Of a stretch of DNA of 64,000 bases, positions 7,706 through 17,562 are shown one piece after another (the stretch's first letter is position 1; every line of letters begins with the position of its first letter). The notes below the pieces were generated by a model. That model was not told the origin of the DNA and ran no database searches. It saw nothing but the letters and a program-made list of their open reading frames with translations. The position numbers were made by a program, and so were the translations under genes. The stretch is taken from contig NZ_CP137636.1 of NCBI RefSeq assembly GCF_036670015.1, forward strand, positions 288,501 to 352,500, given 5' to 3'. Source of the stretch: Niallia sp. XMNu-256. Lineage in GTDB: Bacteria; Bacillota; Bacilli; Bacillales; Cytobacillaceae.

Positions 7706-9082
7706 GTGATTAAAAGAACATTACAGCAGATTCAGGAAATGATTGAAATCGAAAATAAGATTGAGTCTTTTCTAGAAGTAACCATTCAAGGGGTAACGAT
7801 TGATTCTCGCAAAATCGAGCCTGGTAACTTATTTGTTCCTTTCAAAGGAGAACATTCAGATGGGCATCGTTATGTAGAAGATGCCTTTCAAAAAGGTGCG
7901 GCTGCCGCTTTGTGGCAAAAGGATGTGCCGAACCCACCAGAAAACTTGCCCATACTGATTGTGGAAGATACATTAACCGCTCTGCAGCAATTAGCAAAAG
8001 GTTACAGAGATGAGTTGGATGTTAAAGTAGTAGGAATCACCGGTAGTAATGGAAAAACAACTGTGAAAGACATGACAGCAAATCTTTTGTCCTTACAATA
8101 TAAAGTCCAAAAGACTGAGGGGAACTTTAATAATCATATTGGAATGCCGCTAACCATTCTGTCTCTCGAGGAAGATACAGAAGTTGCTGTACTTGAAATG
8201 GGCATGAGTGGGAAAGGTGAAATTGAACTCCTGACTAGGTTGGCTCGTCCAACAGTTACCGTGATTACGAATATCGGTGAGTCTCATTTACAGGATTTAG
8301 GATCAAGGGAAGCGATCGCGGATGCAAAGTTAGAAATTATTCAAGGTCTCCAAAAGGACGGACTTCTCGTTTATACGGGAGATGAAGTCCTTTTAAAAGA
8401 ACGCCTTGTCGACTATGATGGTCCTGCTGAGAAAAAGACGTTTGGGCGTAGTCGTCACAATGATTTATATCCTGTAGAAATTACCGGTAATCGAGGCGGA
8501 AGTAAGTTCAAGGTAAACGATGTCGATGTCGAATTTGATTTACCTGTTTTAGGAGCTCATAATGTCTTAAATGCAATGAGCGCAATGCTAGTGGCTCGTT
8601 ATTTTAACATCCCATTTGAAAAAATGAATGATGGATTCCGACATTTAAAATTAACGAATATGCGAATGGAATTAGTAGAAGGGAAAAATGGGGAGAAAAT
8701 TATTAATGATGCCTATAATGCAAGCCCCACTTCTATGAGAGCCGCGATTGATCTTATTTCCAACATGCCTGATTATCAACGAAAAATCATTGTTTTAGGT
8801 GATATGCTTGAATTAGGCGATCAAGAAAAGGCATTCCATTTTGAGATGGGGAAGGGACTAGACCCAGAAAAAATTGATTATGTGGTTACATTTGGCCCAC
8901 TGGCTTCGCACATCGCTGAAGGAGCAAAATTGAATTTTCCGTTGGAACGTGTACACCCATTTTCAGAAAAAACAGCTTTAATTGAGGAACTGAAAAAATT
9001 AACTGACAAAGAAACAATCATTCTTGTTAAAGCCTCAAGAGGAATGAAACTTGAAGAAGTTGTTTCAGCGTTACAAAAATAA
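7706..9082 (+). CDS. murF: UDP-N-acetylmuramoyl-tripeptide--D-alanyl-D-alanine ligase
   Basis: Mur ligase adding the D-Ala-D-Ala made by Ddl to UDP-MurNAc-tripeptide. N-terminal domain with GVTIDSRKIEPGNLFV, the central ATPase P-loop GITGSNGKTTVKDM at about 112-125, EMGMSGKGEIELL, and the C-terminal MVLGDMLELG-like segment IVLGDMLELGDQ. 458 residues, full length. Starts with GTG at 7706 after AAGAGGTG. Directly downstream of ddl, as in other Bacillus genomes. Confidence 0.97.
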   Translation: MIKRTLQQIQEMIEIENKIESFLEVTIQGVTIDSRKIEPGNLFVPFKGEHSDGHRYVEDAFQKGAAAALWQKDVPNPPENLPILIVEDTLTALQQLAKGYRDELDVKVVGITGSNGKTTVKDMTANLLSLQYKVQKTEGNFNNHIGMPLTILSLEEDTEVAVLEMGMSGKGEIELLTRLARPTVTVITNIGESHLQDLGSREAIADAKLEIIQGLQKDGLLVYTGDEVLLKERLVDYDGPAEKKTFGRSRHNDLYPVEITGNRGGSKFKVNDVDVEFDLPVLGAHNVLNAMSAMLVARYFNIPFEKMNDGFRHLKLTNMRMELVEGKNGEKIINDAYNASPTSMRAAIDLISNMPDYQRKIIVLGDMLELGDQEKAFHFEMGKGLDPEKIDYVVTFGPLASHIAEGAKLNFPLERVHPFSEKTALIEELKKLTDKETIILVKASRGMKLEEVVSALQK

Positions 9083-9155
9083 AAAAGTGCTGTCTCCAAA
9101 AAGAACAAGTCATGTAAGAGCAGTATCAAGTGGTCAGATTACAAAGTTTGATGTC

Positions 9156-9401
9156 TCAAACTGGACCTTTTATAGACTTCGTTTCTAGGGGACAGTTTCT
9201 TTCGTATTGTTGCAAATACGTGAAAATACTGTTAAAATTAACCTCAAAGTGCCAATGAGAATTTCTTTCGATCCAGACATACTCCAATTGGAGAATGTCT
9301 TTTTCACTTTTTACGTCTATTATTAGCGTTTGAGATTTTTTAGAGAAAACTTCAAGAAGGTTTGTACTACAATTTACAACTTTGTCTAGCATTTGGCGCA
9401 T
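9156..9401 (-). CDS. Small hypothetical protein
   Basis: An 81-residue frame opposite to the neighbours in the 383-bp murF-cshA gap. The composition looks protein-like (LLEVFSKKSQTLIIDVKSEK, then YVWIERNSHWHFEVN), but there is no good ribosome site in front of the ATG and I recognise no family. It may be a real small gene or chance; the rest of the gap shows no other feature. Confidence 0.3.
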   Translation of the reverse strand: MRQMLDKVVNCSTNLLEVFSKKSQTLIIDVKSEKDILQLEYVWIERNSHWHFEVNFNSIFTYLQQYERNCPLETKSIKGPV

Positions 9402-9474
9402 GCGTTTTTATATAGGCTCGGGAGAAATGTTCTAGCCACTTTTACATTGTAACAATTAAAGGAGATTGGATAAT

Positions 9475-10947
9475 TTGAAGAAGTTTGAAGAACTAGGTAT
9501 AAGTCCAGCCACATTAAAGTCATTAAAGCGAATGGGTTTCGAAGAAGCGACCCCGATTCAAGCAGAGACGATTCCACTAGGGTTGGGAAATAAGGACTTA
9601 ATCGGTCAGGCACAAACAGGAACGGGAAAAACGACCGCATTCGGCGTACCAATGATTGATAAGATCGACTACACCAAGGATATCATTCAAGGGATTATTA
9701 TTGCACCAACGAGAGAACTTGCGATTCAAGTATCAGAAGAGTTGTATAAAATCGGTTACGGAAAGAGAGCAAGGGTGTTATCCATTTATGGAGGGCAGGA
9801 TATTAATCGTCAAATTCGTGCACTAAAACGACCTCCTCATATCATTGTAGGAACGCCTGGTCGTCTCCTAGACCATATTAACCGAAATACACTTCGACTG
9901 GACCATGTGAAAATGGTTGTTTTAGATGAAGCCGATGAAATGTTAAATATGGGATTCATTGAAGATATTGAAGCGATTTTAGCTAAAGTACCTGAGGAAC
10001 ACCAAACCTTACTTTTCTCAGCAACTATGCCAGGACCGATACAACGAATTGCTGAACGATTTATGAAAGACCCACAAGTTATTCGTGTAAAAGCGAAGGA
10101 AATGACGGTTTCATTAATTGATCAATATTATATTGAAATCCAAGAAAAAGGGAAATTTGATGTACTCACAAGACTACTTGATATTCAATCCCCTGAACTT
10201 GCGATTATTTTCGGGCGGACAAAACGTAGAGTCGATGAGCTTTCAGAGGCATTGAATTTACGCGGGTACAACGCAGAGGGAATTCATGGAGATTTAACTC
10301 AAGCGAAGAGAATGTCGGTTTTAAGAAAGTTTAAAGAAGGTTCAATAGATGTATTAGTGGCAACAGATGTGGCTGCACGTGGATTAGACATTTCTGGAGT
10401 AACACATGTATATAACTTTGATATTCCGCAGGATCCTGAGAGCTATGTTCACCGAATTGGACGTACAGGACGCGCTGGGAAGGCAGGTGTAGCGATTACT
10501 CTGATTACACCTCGTGAAAAGTCTTACTTACATGTGGTAGAAAAAACGACAAGAAAGAAAATGGAGCGGATGGAGCCGCCAACTTTAGATGAAGCATTAG
10601 AAGGACAACAAAAGGCTGTAATGGAGAAAATAGCTCAAACGATCGAGTCCAATAATCTCCAATACTACAAACAAGCAGCAAATGAAATGCTAGAAGATCA
10701 TGATGCAACATCAATCGTAGCAGCTGTCTTAAAATTATTGACGAAGGAACCTGATACAACACCTGTACAACTTACGGAAGAAAGACCACTTCCAATGAAA
10801 CGGGATCGCAAATATGATGATCGTAACAAGCGCGGGTATGACTCGTATAAAGGAAAGAGGGCCCCTATGAAATCTCGTCAAGGCCATAGCAACAATAAAC
10901 GATCCCATAACACACAATATAAGTCAAAATCAAATAGCTACCGCTAA
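9475..10947 (+). CDS. cshA: DEAD-box ATP-dependent RNA helicase CshA
   Basis: ATP-dependent RNA helicase for mRNA decay, ribosome assembly and cold growth. Motifs in order: Q motif [15 protein letters not shown], motif [10 protein letters not shown], Ia PTRELAIQ, Ib TPGRLLDH, motif II DEAD, motif III SAT, motif [13 protein letters not shown] and motif [13 protein letters not shown] basic, Arg/Lys/Ser-rich tail ([18 protein letters not shown] onward) is the disordered RNA/protein-binding tail of CshA. I choose the TTG at 9475, because AAAGGAG at 9458-9464 is then correctly spaced; an in-frame TTG at 9466 is too close. 490 residues. Confidence 0.95.
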   Translation: MKKFEELGISPATLKSLKRMGFEEATPIQAETIPLGLGNKDLIGQAQTGTGKTTAFGVPMIDKIDYTKDIIQGIIIAPTRELAIQVSEELYKIGYGKRARVLSIYGGQDINRQIRALKRPPHIIVGTPGRLLDHINRNTLRLDHVKMVVLDEADEMLNMGFIEDIEAILAKVPEEHQTLLFSATMPGPIQRIAERFMKDPQVIRVKAKEMTVSLIDQYYIEIQEKGKFDVLTRLLDIQSPELAIIFGRTKRRVDELSEALNLRGYNAEGIHGDLTQAKRMSVLRKFKEGSIDVLVATDVAARGLDISGVTHVYNFDIPQDPESYVHRIGRTGRAGKAGVAITLITPREKSYLHVVEKTTRKKMERMEPPTLDEALEGQQKAVMEKIAQTIESNNLQYYKQAANEMLEDHDATSIVAAVLKLLTKEPDTTPVQLTEERPLPMKRDRKYDDRNKRGYDSYKGKRAPMKSRQGHSNNKRSHNTQYKSKSNSYR

Positions 10948-10954
10948 TAACTAT

Positions 10955-10987
10955 AGTATATCACTGTAATAGTGGTATACTTTTTTT
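10955..10987 (+). terminator. Terminator after cshA
   Basis: Stem AGTATATCAC / GTGGTATACT with a 7-base loop, followed by TTTTTTT; it starts eight bases after the cshA stop. Confidence 0.85.
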
Positions 10988-11028
10988 GTAATGTATAGAT
11001 AATTGAAATAAATTTAGAATTATCAGGC

Positions 11029-11265
11029 TTTAACGGGCAGGAAGACCTCCAACTTCAAGGTTCTGAGTAAAATAAAAGAAGATAGGTGGAGGCAACTGCC
11101 TGTAAAGCCCCGGAAGTTAATCTGCTACTCCACAAGAGGGAGGGTCCTCACAGGCTAAATACGCCTACGGCAATGACTGCGTGACCAGCTTGCTGTTGGC
11201 CTAAAGCTTTCCATCAGTGGGGGATGAAAGAAAACGGAACCCCCCAGTGGATAGAAGTTTCACTT
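11029..11265 (+). repeat. Dispersed ~200-bp structured repeat, copy B
   Basis: Longest copy (about 235 bp) because of an extra hairpin near 11125-11145. Left end CTTTAACGGGCAG, inner pairing CCTCCA with TGGAGG, GTAAAGCCCCGGAAGTT, GGCTAAATACGCC, TTGCTGTTGGCCTAAAGC, and a right-end hairpin built on CCATCAGTGGGGG and CCCCCAGTGGA, ending GTTTCACTT. Lies between cshA and ydbS. Confidence 0.8.
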
Positions 11266-11313
11266 TATTACGTAAGAAACAATAACGTTAAAAAATAGAC
11301 TAAGGAGGATGTT

Positions 11314-11796
11314 ATGTTACCTCAACCACCACAAAATAGGATTTCAAAAAGGGCTTTACCTGTTTGGCGAATAACAGGAACGATTATTACTTTATTTTTG
11401 CTAATATTATTAGCTGGCTTCATTTTCTTAAGTAACTTATTTAATTGGCCAATTTGGATTAGTATTACCGCTATTATATTATTCCTTCTATTTGCTTATA
11501 TTGACATCTATCTAGTACCAAAATTACGATGGAAACATTGGCGGTACGAAGTTCGTGAGCAGGAGATAGAAATTCAAAGTGGCATTTTTGTTATCAAACG
11601 TACGCTTGTCCCAATGGTTCGTGTACAGCATGTTGATACAGAGCAAGGGCCGCTTTTACGAAAATATAATCTGGCCACTGTTACAATTTCGACCGCAGCC
11701 ACGGTTCATGGAATTCCTGCAATAGATGTTGAAGAAGCTGAAGAGATGCGTCATGCGATTTCGAGGCTGGCAAGGGTGGCTGAAGAGGATGTCTGA
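11314..11796 (+). CDS. ydbS: YdbS-like membrane protein with bacterial PH domain
   Basis: 160 residues: a cytoplasmic N-terminus, two adjacent hydrophobic segments (about 25-70) and then a bPH2 (DUF304) domain with the block RTLVPMVRVQHVDTEQGPLL. In B. subtilis ydbS-ydbT is linked to resistance to certain antimicrobial peptides; the molecular role is not settled. Start ATG behind AAGGAGGATGTT. The stop codon overlaps the ydbT start by 8 bases. Confidence 0.85.
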   Translation: MLPQPPQNRISKRALPVWRITGTIITLFLLILLAGFIFLSNLFNWPIWISITAIILFLLFAYIDIYLVPKLRWKHWRYEVREQEIEIQSGIFVIKRTLVPMVRVQHVDTEQGPLLRKYNLATVTISTAATVHGIPAIDVEEAEEMRHAISRLARVAEEDV

Positions 11797-13222
11797 GCCA
11801 AGGAGACTTCACCCTGTCGCTGCTGTGATTAGTTTCTTGAAGAGTTTGAAGGAGGCAATTTTACCACTTGTTCTCGTACTCTTTTTTGGAGGCAATGGTT
11901 CTGGATTTGGGATTTGGCAGGTATTGGCTTTCACCGTTTTTATTTCAGTCGCATTAATCGGTGGGATTTTATCATGGTTGCGCTTTACATACCGAGTAGA
12001 AGAAGGCGAACTAAGAATTGAATCTGGATTGTTTGTCAAAAAGAAACGCTACATTCCGTTTGAACGAATTCAAAGCATCGATTTTTCAGAAGGGCTTTTA
12101 CAACAAGCCTTTGGACTAGTAAAGGTAAAGATTGAAACAGCGGGTTCAAGTAGTCCTGCGGAGCCAGAAGCGGTTCTAACGGCAATTAAAAAGTCGGAAG
12201 CCTTGGCAATACAAGAGGTTCTAACTTCAATTAAATATAGTGACAAAGCCGAGTTGACTGAAGAGGAGCCAATAGAACAGGAGATCATTTATAAAATGAC
12301 ACCTGCTCAATTGGTTTTACTTTCATCGACCTCTGGTGGAGCAGGAGTCGTCATTTCCGGTGCAATTGCTTTTATTTTGCAATTTGATGAACTGATCCCA
12401 TTTGATTTCGTTGTAAAGGAATTTCAAGGACTGATTGCAAATGGGGTTGTTTTTATTAGCATGATCGTTTTCCTTGTCTTATTATTTGCTTGGATTGTTG
12501 CGGTTATTGGGACAATGTTCAAGTATGCAGGATATACGGTAAAGAAAGTGGAGAATGATTTAATCATTACAAGAGGTCTGTTAGAAAAGCGTCAATTGAC
12601 GGTCCCGCTTAATCGGGTCCAAGGAATCATGATCAGTGAAAATGTCGTCAGGCAGCCGTTTGGACTTTGCTCGGTTTTCTTGGAGAGTGCGGGTGGGTCA
12701 TTAGAGAAGGACGCTACGGCAAAGGCGTTGCTGCTTCCGATCATTAGAAAAAAAGAAGCGGCAAATTTATTATCACGATTATTAGACGATTATCATTTTA
12801 CTCCTGAAATGGCACGGGCACCAAAAAGAGCATTAAGGAGATATTTATTTAGAGGATTAATTTTTCCGGTGTTGATTATTGTTGTCTCACTCATCTTTTT
12901 TAGGCCCTGGGGTTATTTATCCCTATTTATCATTCCACTTGCTTTGTCTTGGTCCTATTTAAAGTATAAAGATGCAGGCTGGAATGTACAGGGACATCAA
13001 TTGACCCTTATGTTTCGAGGAATTGTGAAAAATACAATTTTTATGAAAAAGAATAAAATCCAATCGTTATCGATTCAAAATAGTTATTTTCAAGAAAAAC
13101 AAGCATTGGCAACTGTTGATGCTTCGATTATTTCAGGGATCGGGGGATCTGGTGGAACGGTCGTTGATCTTGAAAGAGAAGATGTTCAAGCGATTTACCA
13201 GTGGTATAAGTATAACGAATAG
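11789..13222 (+). CDS. ydbT: YdbT-like membrane protein with repeated bacterial PH domains
   Basis: 477 residues with about six hydrophobic segments in pairs and bPH2 (DUF304) domains between them; the recurring motifs are KKRYIPFERIQSIDFSEG, EKRQLTVPLNRVQGIMISE and IFMKKNKIQSLSIQNSYFQ. It should act with YdbS as a membrane complex. The open frame starts earlier at 11726 inside ydbS, but ATG 11789 fits the ydbS overlap and the ribosome site. The first membrane domain follows at about residue 20. Confidence 0.88.
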   Translation: MSEPRRLHPVAAVISFLKSLKEAILPLVLVLFFGGNGSGFGIWQVLAFTVFISVALIGGILSWLRFTYRVEEGELRIESGLFVKKKRYIPFERIQSIDFSEGLLQQAFGLVKVKIETAGSSSPAEPEAVLTAIKKSEALAIQEVLTSIKYSDKAELTEEEPIEQEIIYKMTPAQLVLLSSTSGGAGVVISGAIAFILQFDELIPFDFVVKEFQGLIANGVVFISMIVFLVLLFAWIVAVIGTMFKYAGYTVKKVENDLIITRGLLEKRQLTVPLNRVQGIMISENVVRQPFGLCSVFLESAGGSLEKDATAKALLLPIIRKKEAANLLSRLLDDYHFTPEMARAPKRALRRYLFRGLIFPVLIIVVSLIFFRPWGYLSLFIIPLALSWSYLKYKDAGWNVQGHQLTLMFRGIVKNTIFMKKNKIQSLSIQNSYFQEKQALATVDASIISGIGGSGGTVVDLEREDVQAIYQWYKYNE

Positions 13223-13228
13223 TTTGAT

Positions 13229-13265
13229 CATAAAAAAAGAGGCTTGGATTAGCCTCTTTTTCTTA
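13229..13265. terminator. Bidirectional terminator between ydbT and ydcA
   Basis: AAAAAGAGGCT and AGCCTCTTTTT pair around a 6-base loop, with A and T runs on both sides. Convergent genes end here, and the stop codon of the rhomboid gene lies within the hairpin. Confidence 0.9.
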
Positions 13266-13839
13266 ATGTAAGTGCACCAATGAGGAATCCTGAAATAAAT
13301 CCAAACAAGTGGGCGATCACATTGATATTTGACTGAAGGAACGTCATGATAATACTAATGACAGCAATTGTTACAATCAGTTGTCTATTATTACTTGTGA
13401 GAAGTTGTTTACGAAACACGGTGATGCTAAGATACATACCAAATAAACCAAAGATGGCCCCACTAGCACCGACATGGATGTAAGTAATGGGCTCAATTAA
13501 TAATGTAGCTATATTGGCTGAAATACCGGTAATGAGATAAACAGCAGAGAACCTAAATTTGCCGAGAATTCGCTCCAATCCGGGCCCGAATAAAATTAAC
13601 GAGAAGCTGTTAAAAAGAAGATGGGTAAATCCACTATGAACAAAAATGGGAGAAATCAGTCGCCACCATTCACCAGCCCAAATATATAAATTAACACCGG
13701 CCAGCTGGTCAAACCAGAACGAATGGGAGAAGAACGGCAAAGATGCTAGTAAAAATAGAATGACTTGAACGGCAATTATAATGGAAACAACGGGATAATA
13801 GCGAATAAACTCTTGGAAACTTTCCGTTCTAGTAAACAT
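13249..13839 (-). CDS. ydcA: Rhomboid family intramembrane serine protease (YdcA)
   Basis: A 196-residue membrane protease. Six or so hydrophobic helices; the conserved WWRLISPIFVHSGFTHLLFN carries the family WR and HxxxH-N motifs, GASGAIFGLFG contains the catalytic serine, and NVIAHLFGFISGFLIG the catalytic histidine. The gene is opposite in orientation to its neighbours, as in B. subtilis. The ATG at 13839 follows CAGGAGGAATTT; an upstream in-frame start has no site. Substrates are unknown. Confidence 0.93.
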   Translation of the reverse strand: MFTRTESFQEFIRYYPVVSIIIAVQVILFLLASLPFFSHSFWFDQLAGVNLYIWAGEWWRLISPIFVHSGFTHLLFNSFSLILFGPGLERILGKFRFSAVYLITGISANIATLLIEPITYIHVGASGAIFGLFGMYLSITVFRKQLLTSNNRQLIVTIAVISIIMTFLQSNINVIAHLFGFISGFLIGALTLRKRG

Positions 13840-13963
13840 AAATTCCTCCTGTTTCTTATGGTAAACCAATCATACCATAGACAAATTATCAGTGACTACA
13901 AATGTAATACGACCTTTATACATAACTATGGAAAAGACAGATACAAGTATGTCTAAATTTTTA

Positions 13964-14160
13964 ACAGGCTTAATGGACAGTAAGACACCCCTCTTCAAGA
14001 TTCTATGGAATATAATAGAAGATAGGTGGGGGATCAACCACTCGTAAAGCCCCTGAAATTGAACAGACTAAATTGTCTGCGGCAACATCTGTTTGAACAA
14101 GCTGCAGGCCTCGGCTTTCCATCAGTAGGCATAGAAAATTCCTGCTGATGGAAGTTCACT
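13964..14160 (+). repeat. Dispersed ~200-bp structured repeat, copy C
   Basis: Copy in the rhomboid-acpS gap. Left part GGCTTAATGGACAG, CTTCAAGATTCTA, AGAAGATAGGTGGGGG, GTAAAGCCCC, GAACAGACTAAATTGTCTG, and a right-end hairpin with TTTCCATCAG and CTGATGGAAG closing in TTCACTT. The right end runs to within ~20 bp of the acpS start. The rest of the 340-bp gap shows no gene. Confidence 0.8.
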
Positions 14161-14180
14161 TACATGAAAGGGTGATGAAC

Positions 14181-14531
14181 ATGATTACGGGAATAGGACT
14201 TGATATCGTTGAGTTGAACCGGATTAACAAAGTCTCTGAAAGACATCAAAAATTTGTAGACCGGATTTTAACTGCAAAAGAGAAAGAAAAATATGAACGT
14301 CTCACTCAACAACGGAAAATTGAATTTTTAGCAGGGAGATTTGCTGCTAAAGAAGCCTTTTCCAAGGCAATGGGGACAGGGATTGGAGAAGAACTTTCTT
14401 TCCTAGATATAGAAATTGAAAATGATGAGCGAGGGAAACCAATCGTAGTGAAACCAATCAAACATGGAGTTCACCTATCCATTACCCATAGCTCCGAATA
14501 TGCAGCAGCACAAGTGATTATAGAAAGTTAA
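14181..14531 (+). CDS. acpS: Holo-[acyl-carrier-protein] synthase
   Basis: Transfers 4'-phosphopantetheine from CoA to acyl carrier protein. 116 residues with both family signatures: [12 protein letters not shown] with the metal-binding Asp near the start, and [20 protein letters not shown] with the catalytic Glu, then [15 protein letters not shown] at the end. The ATG at 14181 follows AAAGGGTGATG; the frame open upstream enters the dispersed repeat and is not used. Conserved position upstream of ydcC. Confidence 0.96.
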   Translation: MITGIGLDIVELNRINKVSERHQKFVDRILTAKEKEKYERLTQQRKIEFLAGRFAAKEAFSKAMGTGIGEELSFLDIEIENDERGKPIVVKPIKHGVHLSITHSSEYAAAQVIIES

Positions 14532-14669
14532 AAGCCAACCTGAAATAACCGTGAATGAGCTCGTCATATTCTCCAAGTTTGTCTCATATATTCATTAATG
14601 CATAGGAGAGATAGAAGCTAATTGCTTATCTTTCAGTCTACATGAAATGAGACAAAAGGGGTTGAAGGA

Positions 14670-15680
14670 ATGAGGAAAAGGTTATTCATGTTGATGATAG
14701 GGATGATCGCGATCCTTGTATTATCTGCTTGTGGTCCAAAATCGCAAGGAGATGTTGTAAGTGAACTTGATAAAAAGCAACAGGAATTATCAGGTTATAA
14801 GGTGAAAGCAAAGATGACTCTTCAAATGGGAACAGATCCCCATGAATATGACGTGGAGATTTGGCATAAAGATCCCGAATTTTACCGAGTAAATCTTCAA
14901 AATACGTCAAAAGAACAAAATCAAATGATTCTTCGCAATGAAGAAGGTGTCTTTGTTTTAACGCCTGCACTAAATAAAAGCTTTAAATTCCAAAGTGATT
15001 GGCCACAAAATAGCAGCCAAGCTTATTTATATGAATCTCTAATTAAGGATATTGTGGATGACAAAGAAGCTAAGTTCAAAGAGACGAAAGAACATTATGT
15101 TTTTGAAACAAAAACTCGTTATCAAAACAATAAAATGCTCCCATATCAAGAAATAACGTTGAATAAGAAAGATTTATCTCCTGTATCGGTTAAAGTAATG
15201 GATTCTGACCGAAATTCGCTCGTAACGGTAGATTTTTCGGACATGGACTTTAAGGCTACATTTGAAAAAAATGACTTTAATATGCAAAAAAATATGACAG
15301 GGGCTACTCTAGATAAAACGGTGATGGCTGATGTGAAAGACAAAGACTTCTCAGTCCTTTATCCTGAAGAAATCCAAGGTGCATCACTAGTCGGAGAAAA
15401 AGCAGTAGAAACGGAAGAGGGCAAACGTGTTGTTTTAACATATGAAGGGGAAAAGTCCTTTACTCTCGTTCAAGAAAAAGAAACCGTAATGCCTGCTACA
15501 GCTGGCCCAACTTATATAACAGGAGAGATTGTAGACCTTGGCTTTACATTAGGAGCTCAAACGGAAAATAGTTTGACTTGGACTGTAGATGGGGTGGAGT
15601 TCATGATAGCTTCTAATGACTTATCTCCTCAGGAAATGGTCGAGATTGCCCGAACGGTTCAAGCAGAGCCCGTTAAATAA
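14670..15680 (+). CDS. ydcC: YdcC-like lipoprotein of the LolA-like outer membrane carrier fold family
   Basis: 336 residues with a lipoprotein signal: positively charged MRKR, a hydrophobic stretch, then LVLSACG as lipobox with Cys at residue 21. The mature part resembles the LolA-like/sporulation lipoproteins (VVSELDKKQQELSGYKVKAKM, then a DPHEYDVEIWHKDPEFYRV block). B. subtilis YdcC is a sporulation-expressed lipoprotein. Expected outside the membrane, anchored by lipid. A terminator follows, and alr is separate. Confidence 0.85.
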   Translation: MRKRLFMLMIGMIAILVLSACGPKSQGDVVSELDKKQQELSGYKVKAKMTLQMGTDPHEYDVEIWHKDPEFYRVNLQNTSKEQNQMILRNEEGVFVLTPALNKSFKFQSDWPQNSSQAYLYESLIKDIVDDKEAKFKETKEHYVFETKTRYQNNKMLPYQEITLNKKDLSPVSVKVMDSDRNSLVTVDFSDMDFKATFEKNDFNMQKNMTGATLDKTVMADVKDKDFSVLYPEEIQGASLVGEKAVETEEGKRVVLTYEGEKSFTLVQEKETVMPATAGPTYITGEIVDLGFTLGAQTENSLTWTVDGVEFMIASNDLSPQEMVEIARTVQAEPVK

Positions 15681-15695
15681 ATACCACTCACTATG

Positions 15696-15727
15696 AACAG
15701 ACTCTTATTAAAGGGTCTGTTTTTTTA
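15696..15727 (+). terminator. Terminator after ydcC
   Basis: AACAGAC / GTCTGTT stem followed by a T7 run, 15 bases after the stop codon. Confidence 0.9.
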
Positions 15728-15847
15728 CGATATCAGCCCTAAGATGAATTTCAATAAGCCCTTATAATTTGATTGACAACCTAAAACAAACATTTGATAA
15801 TCGAATTAAGTAGACTTTTGTCAATTGAAGGGAGGGTTTCATGGAGG

Positions 15848-17005
15848 ATGGAATTGCAGCCATTTTATAGAGATACATGGGTAGAAGTAAATCTAGATCA
15901 TATCGCTTATCATGTACAATCATTAAAACAAATCTTGCCTGAGGATGTAAAAATTTTTGCGGTTGTGAAAGCGAATGGATACGGCCATGGAGATGTACAA
16001 GTAGCACGTACGGCAATACATGCAGGAGCGAACTTTTTAGCAGTGGCAACATTAGATGAAGCTGTTGCGCTTCGTCACAAGGGAATAACTGTTCCAGTAT
16101 TAGTGCTAGGAGCGACACGACCACAAGATGCCCCTTTAGCAGCGAAACTAAATTTAACGTTAACCGTTTTTCAGCTCGAATGGCTAGTCCAAGCAAATGA
16201 AATGCTAAACAATGAGAAGCGTTTACGTGTCCATTTAAAAATTGACACGGGTATGGGAAGAATTGGCGTTAAGACAGCGCAAGAAATCAACGAAATCGAA
16301 GCATATATAAATGGGCATCAGGCATTTTATTTAGAGGGAACATTTACTCACTTTGCACAAGCTGATTCGTTAGACAAGTCCTATTATGACCAGCAATTAT
16401 CTGATTTTAAAAGGTTATTAGAAAGTTTTAGGCAACTACCTGAGATTATTCATTGTAGTAACTCAGCCGCATCTCTTCGCTTTCCAGAAGGCCACTTTAA
16501 TGCGGTTCGATTTGGAATTTCGATGTATGGATTATCCCCTTCTTTAGAAATCGAACAAGAACTACCTTTTCCACTAAAAGAAGCACTATCGCTTAAAACG
16601 AGATTAACGCATGTGAAACTCATCCATAAAGGCGAAAAAGTAGGATATGGCTCGACTTATGAAGCGAGTGGTGATGAATGGATTGGGACTTTGCCAATTG
16701 GTTATGCAGATGGGTGGATACGGAAATTACAAGGTCAAGAGGTTTTGGTAGAAGGACATAGAACCCCGATTGTTGGTCGTGTTTGTATGGACCAAACAAC
16801 GATCAAACTACCAACTTCACTACCTGTTGGTACAGAGGTAACCCTTATCGGCTCACAGGGATCCGAACTTATCTCCGTGAATGAGATTGCTCAAAAATTA
16901 GAAACAATTAATTATGAAGTAACATGTATGGTATCAAATCGAGTTCCGCGCGTATATATACAAGGTGGGAAAATTGTGGAAGTCTCAAACGGGTTGATTT
17001 CTTAA
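15848..17005 (+). CDS. alr: Alanine racemase
   Basis: PLP enzyme making D-alanine for peptidoglycan, feeding Ddl. N-terminal TIM barrel with the PLP lysine in [12 protein letters not shown] (residues ~36-47), [12 protein letters not shown], and the C-terminal domain with [24 protein letters not shown] bearing the catalytic tyrosine region and [10 protein letters not shown]. 385 residues. Start chosen at ATG 15848 ([11 protein letters not shown]), the usual family N-terminus; GAAGGGAGGG is 12 bases upstream, and another GGAGG touches it. Upstream of ndoAI-ndoA as in B. subtilis. Confidence 0.95.
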   Translation: MELQPFYRDTWVEVNLDHIAYHVQSLKQILPEDVKIFAVVKANGYGHGDVQVARTAIHAGANFLAVATLDEAVALRHKGITVPVLVLGATRPQDAPLAAKLNLTLTVFQLEWLVQANEMLNNEKRLRVHLKIDTGMGRIGVKTAQEINEIEAYINGHQAFYLEGTFTHFAQADSLDKSYYDQQLSDFKRLLESFRQLPEIIHCSNSAASLRFPEGHFNAVRFGISMYGLSPSLEIEQELPFPLKEALSLKTRLTHVKLIHKGEKVGYGSTYEASGDEWIGTLPIGYADGWIRKLQGQEVLVEGHRTPIVGRVCMDQTTIKLPTSLPVGTEVTLIGSQGSELISVNEIAQKLETINYEVTCMVSNRVPRVYIQGGKIVEVSNGLIS

Positions 17006-17276
17006 TCATTTTTTTATAAAGTTATCATGGCAATCAGTTATTAAAAAGATTAAACGATGTTCCAAAAAGTAGTACTCAAAACTATTATTAAAGAGGACAA
17101 AAGGAAAAATTAAACATTTTTACCATGAATCAGGCGTATGTATGCATAAAAGATGTTTTTTTTGGACGATAATAACTGGGAGTGACTAATTAAACTTTCC
17201 ATTGAAGACAAATAATGATATTATTAAAAATGGTAGATAGTGAATTGGTGTGTATTGATGGTGGAGGTGTGCAATT

Positions 17277-17558
17277 GTGTCTGAATCAAGTATCACGACA
17301 GAGATAATGGTAAAATTACCGCAACATCTATTAAGTGAATTAGACGGATTTGTAAAACAGGAAAATGTAAATCGTAGTGAATTTATTTATCAAGCTACAA
17401 AAGCGTACCTGCGTGAACGGAAAAAAAGACAAATTCGCGAATCTATGAGACGGGGCTATATGGAAATGGCCAAAATAAATTTGACGATTGCATCTGAAGC
17501 ATTTCAAGCAGAATATGAGGCAGAACATACTATTGAACGTCAAGTAAGCGGGGGATAA
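17277..17558 (+). CDS. ndoAI: Antitoxin EndoAI (ribbon-helix-helix), MazE-like
   Basis: 93-residue antitoxin with an N-terminal ribbon-helix-helix DNA-binding domain ([20 protein letters not shown]) and a C-terminal toxin-binding part ending [12 protein letters not shown]...VERQVSGG, very like B. subtilis YdcD. It neutralises NdoA and represses the operon. Starts with GTG at 17277 behind GGTGGAGGTG. The stop is four bases before the toxin start, so they are co-translated. The 270 bases between alr and this gene hold no other gene. Confidence 0.95.
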   Translation: MSESSITTEIMVKLPQHLLSELDGFVKQENVNRSEFIYQATKAYLRERKKRQIRESMRRGYMEMAKINLTIASEAFQAEYEAEHTIERQVSGG

Positions 17559-17562
17559 TCCT

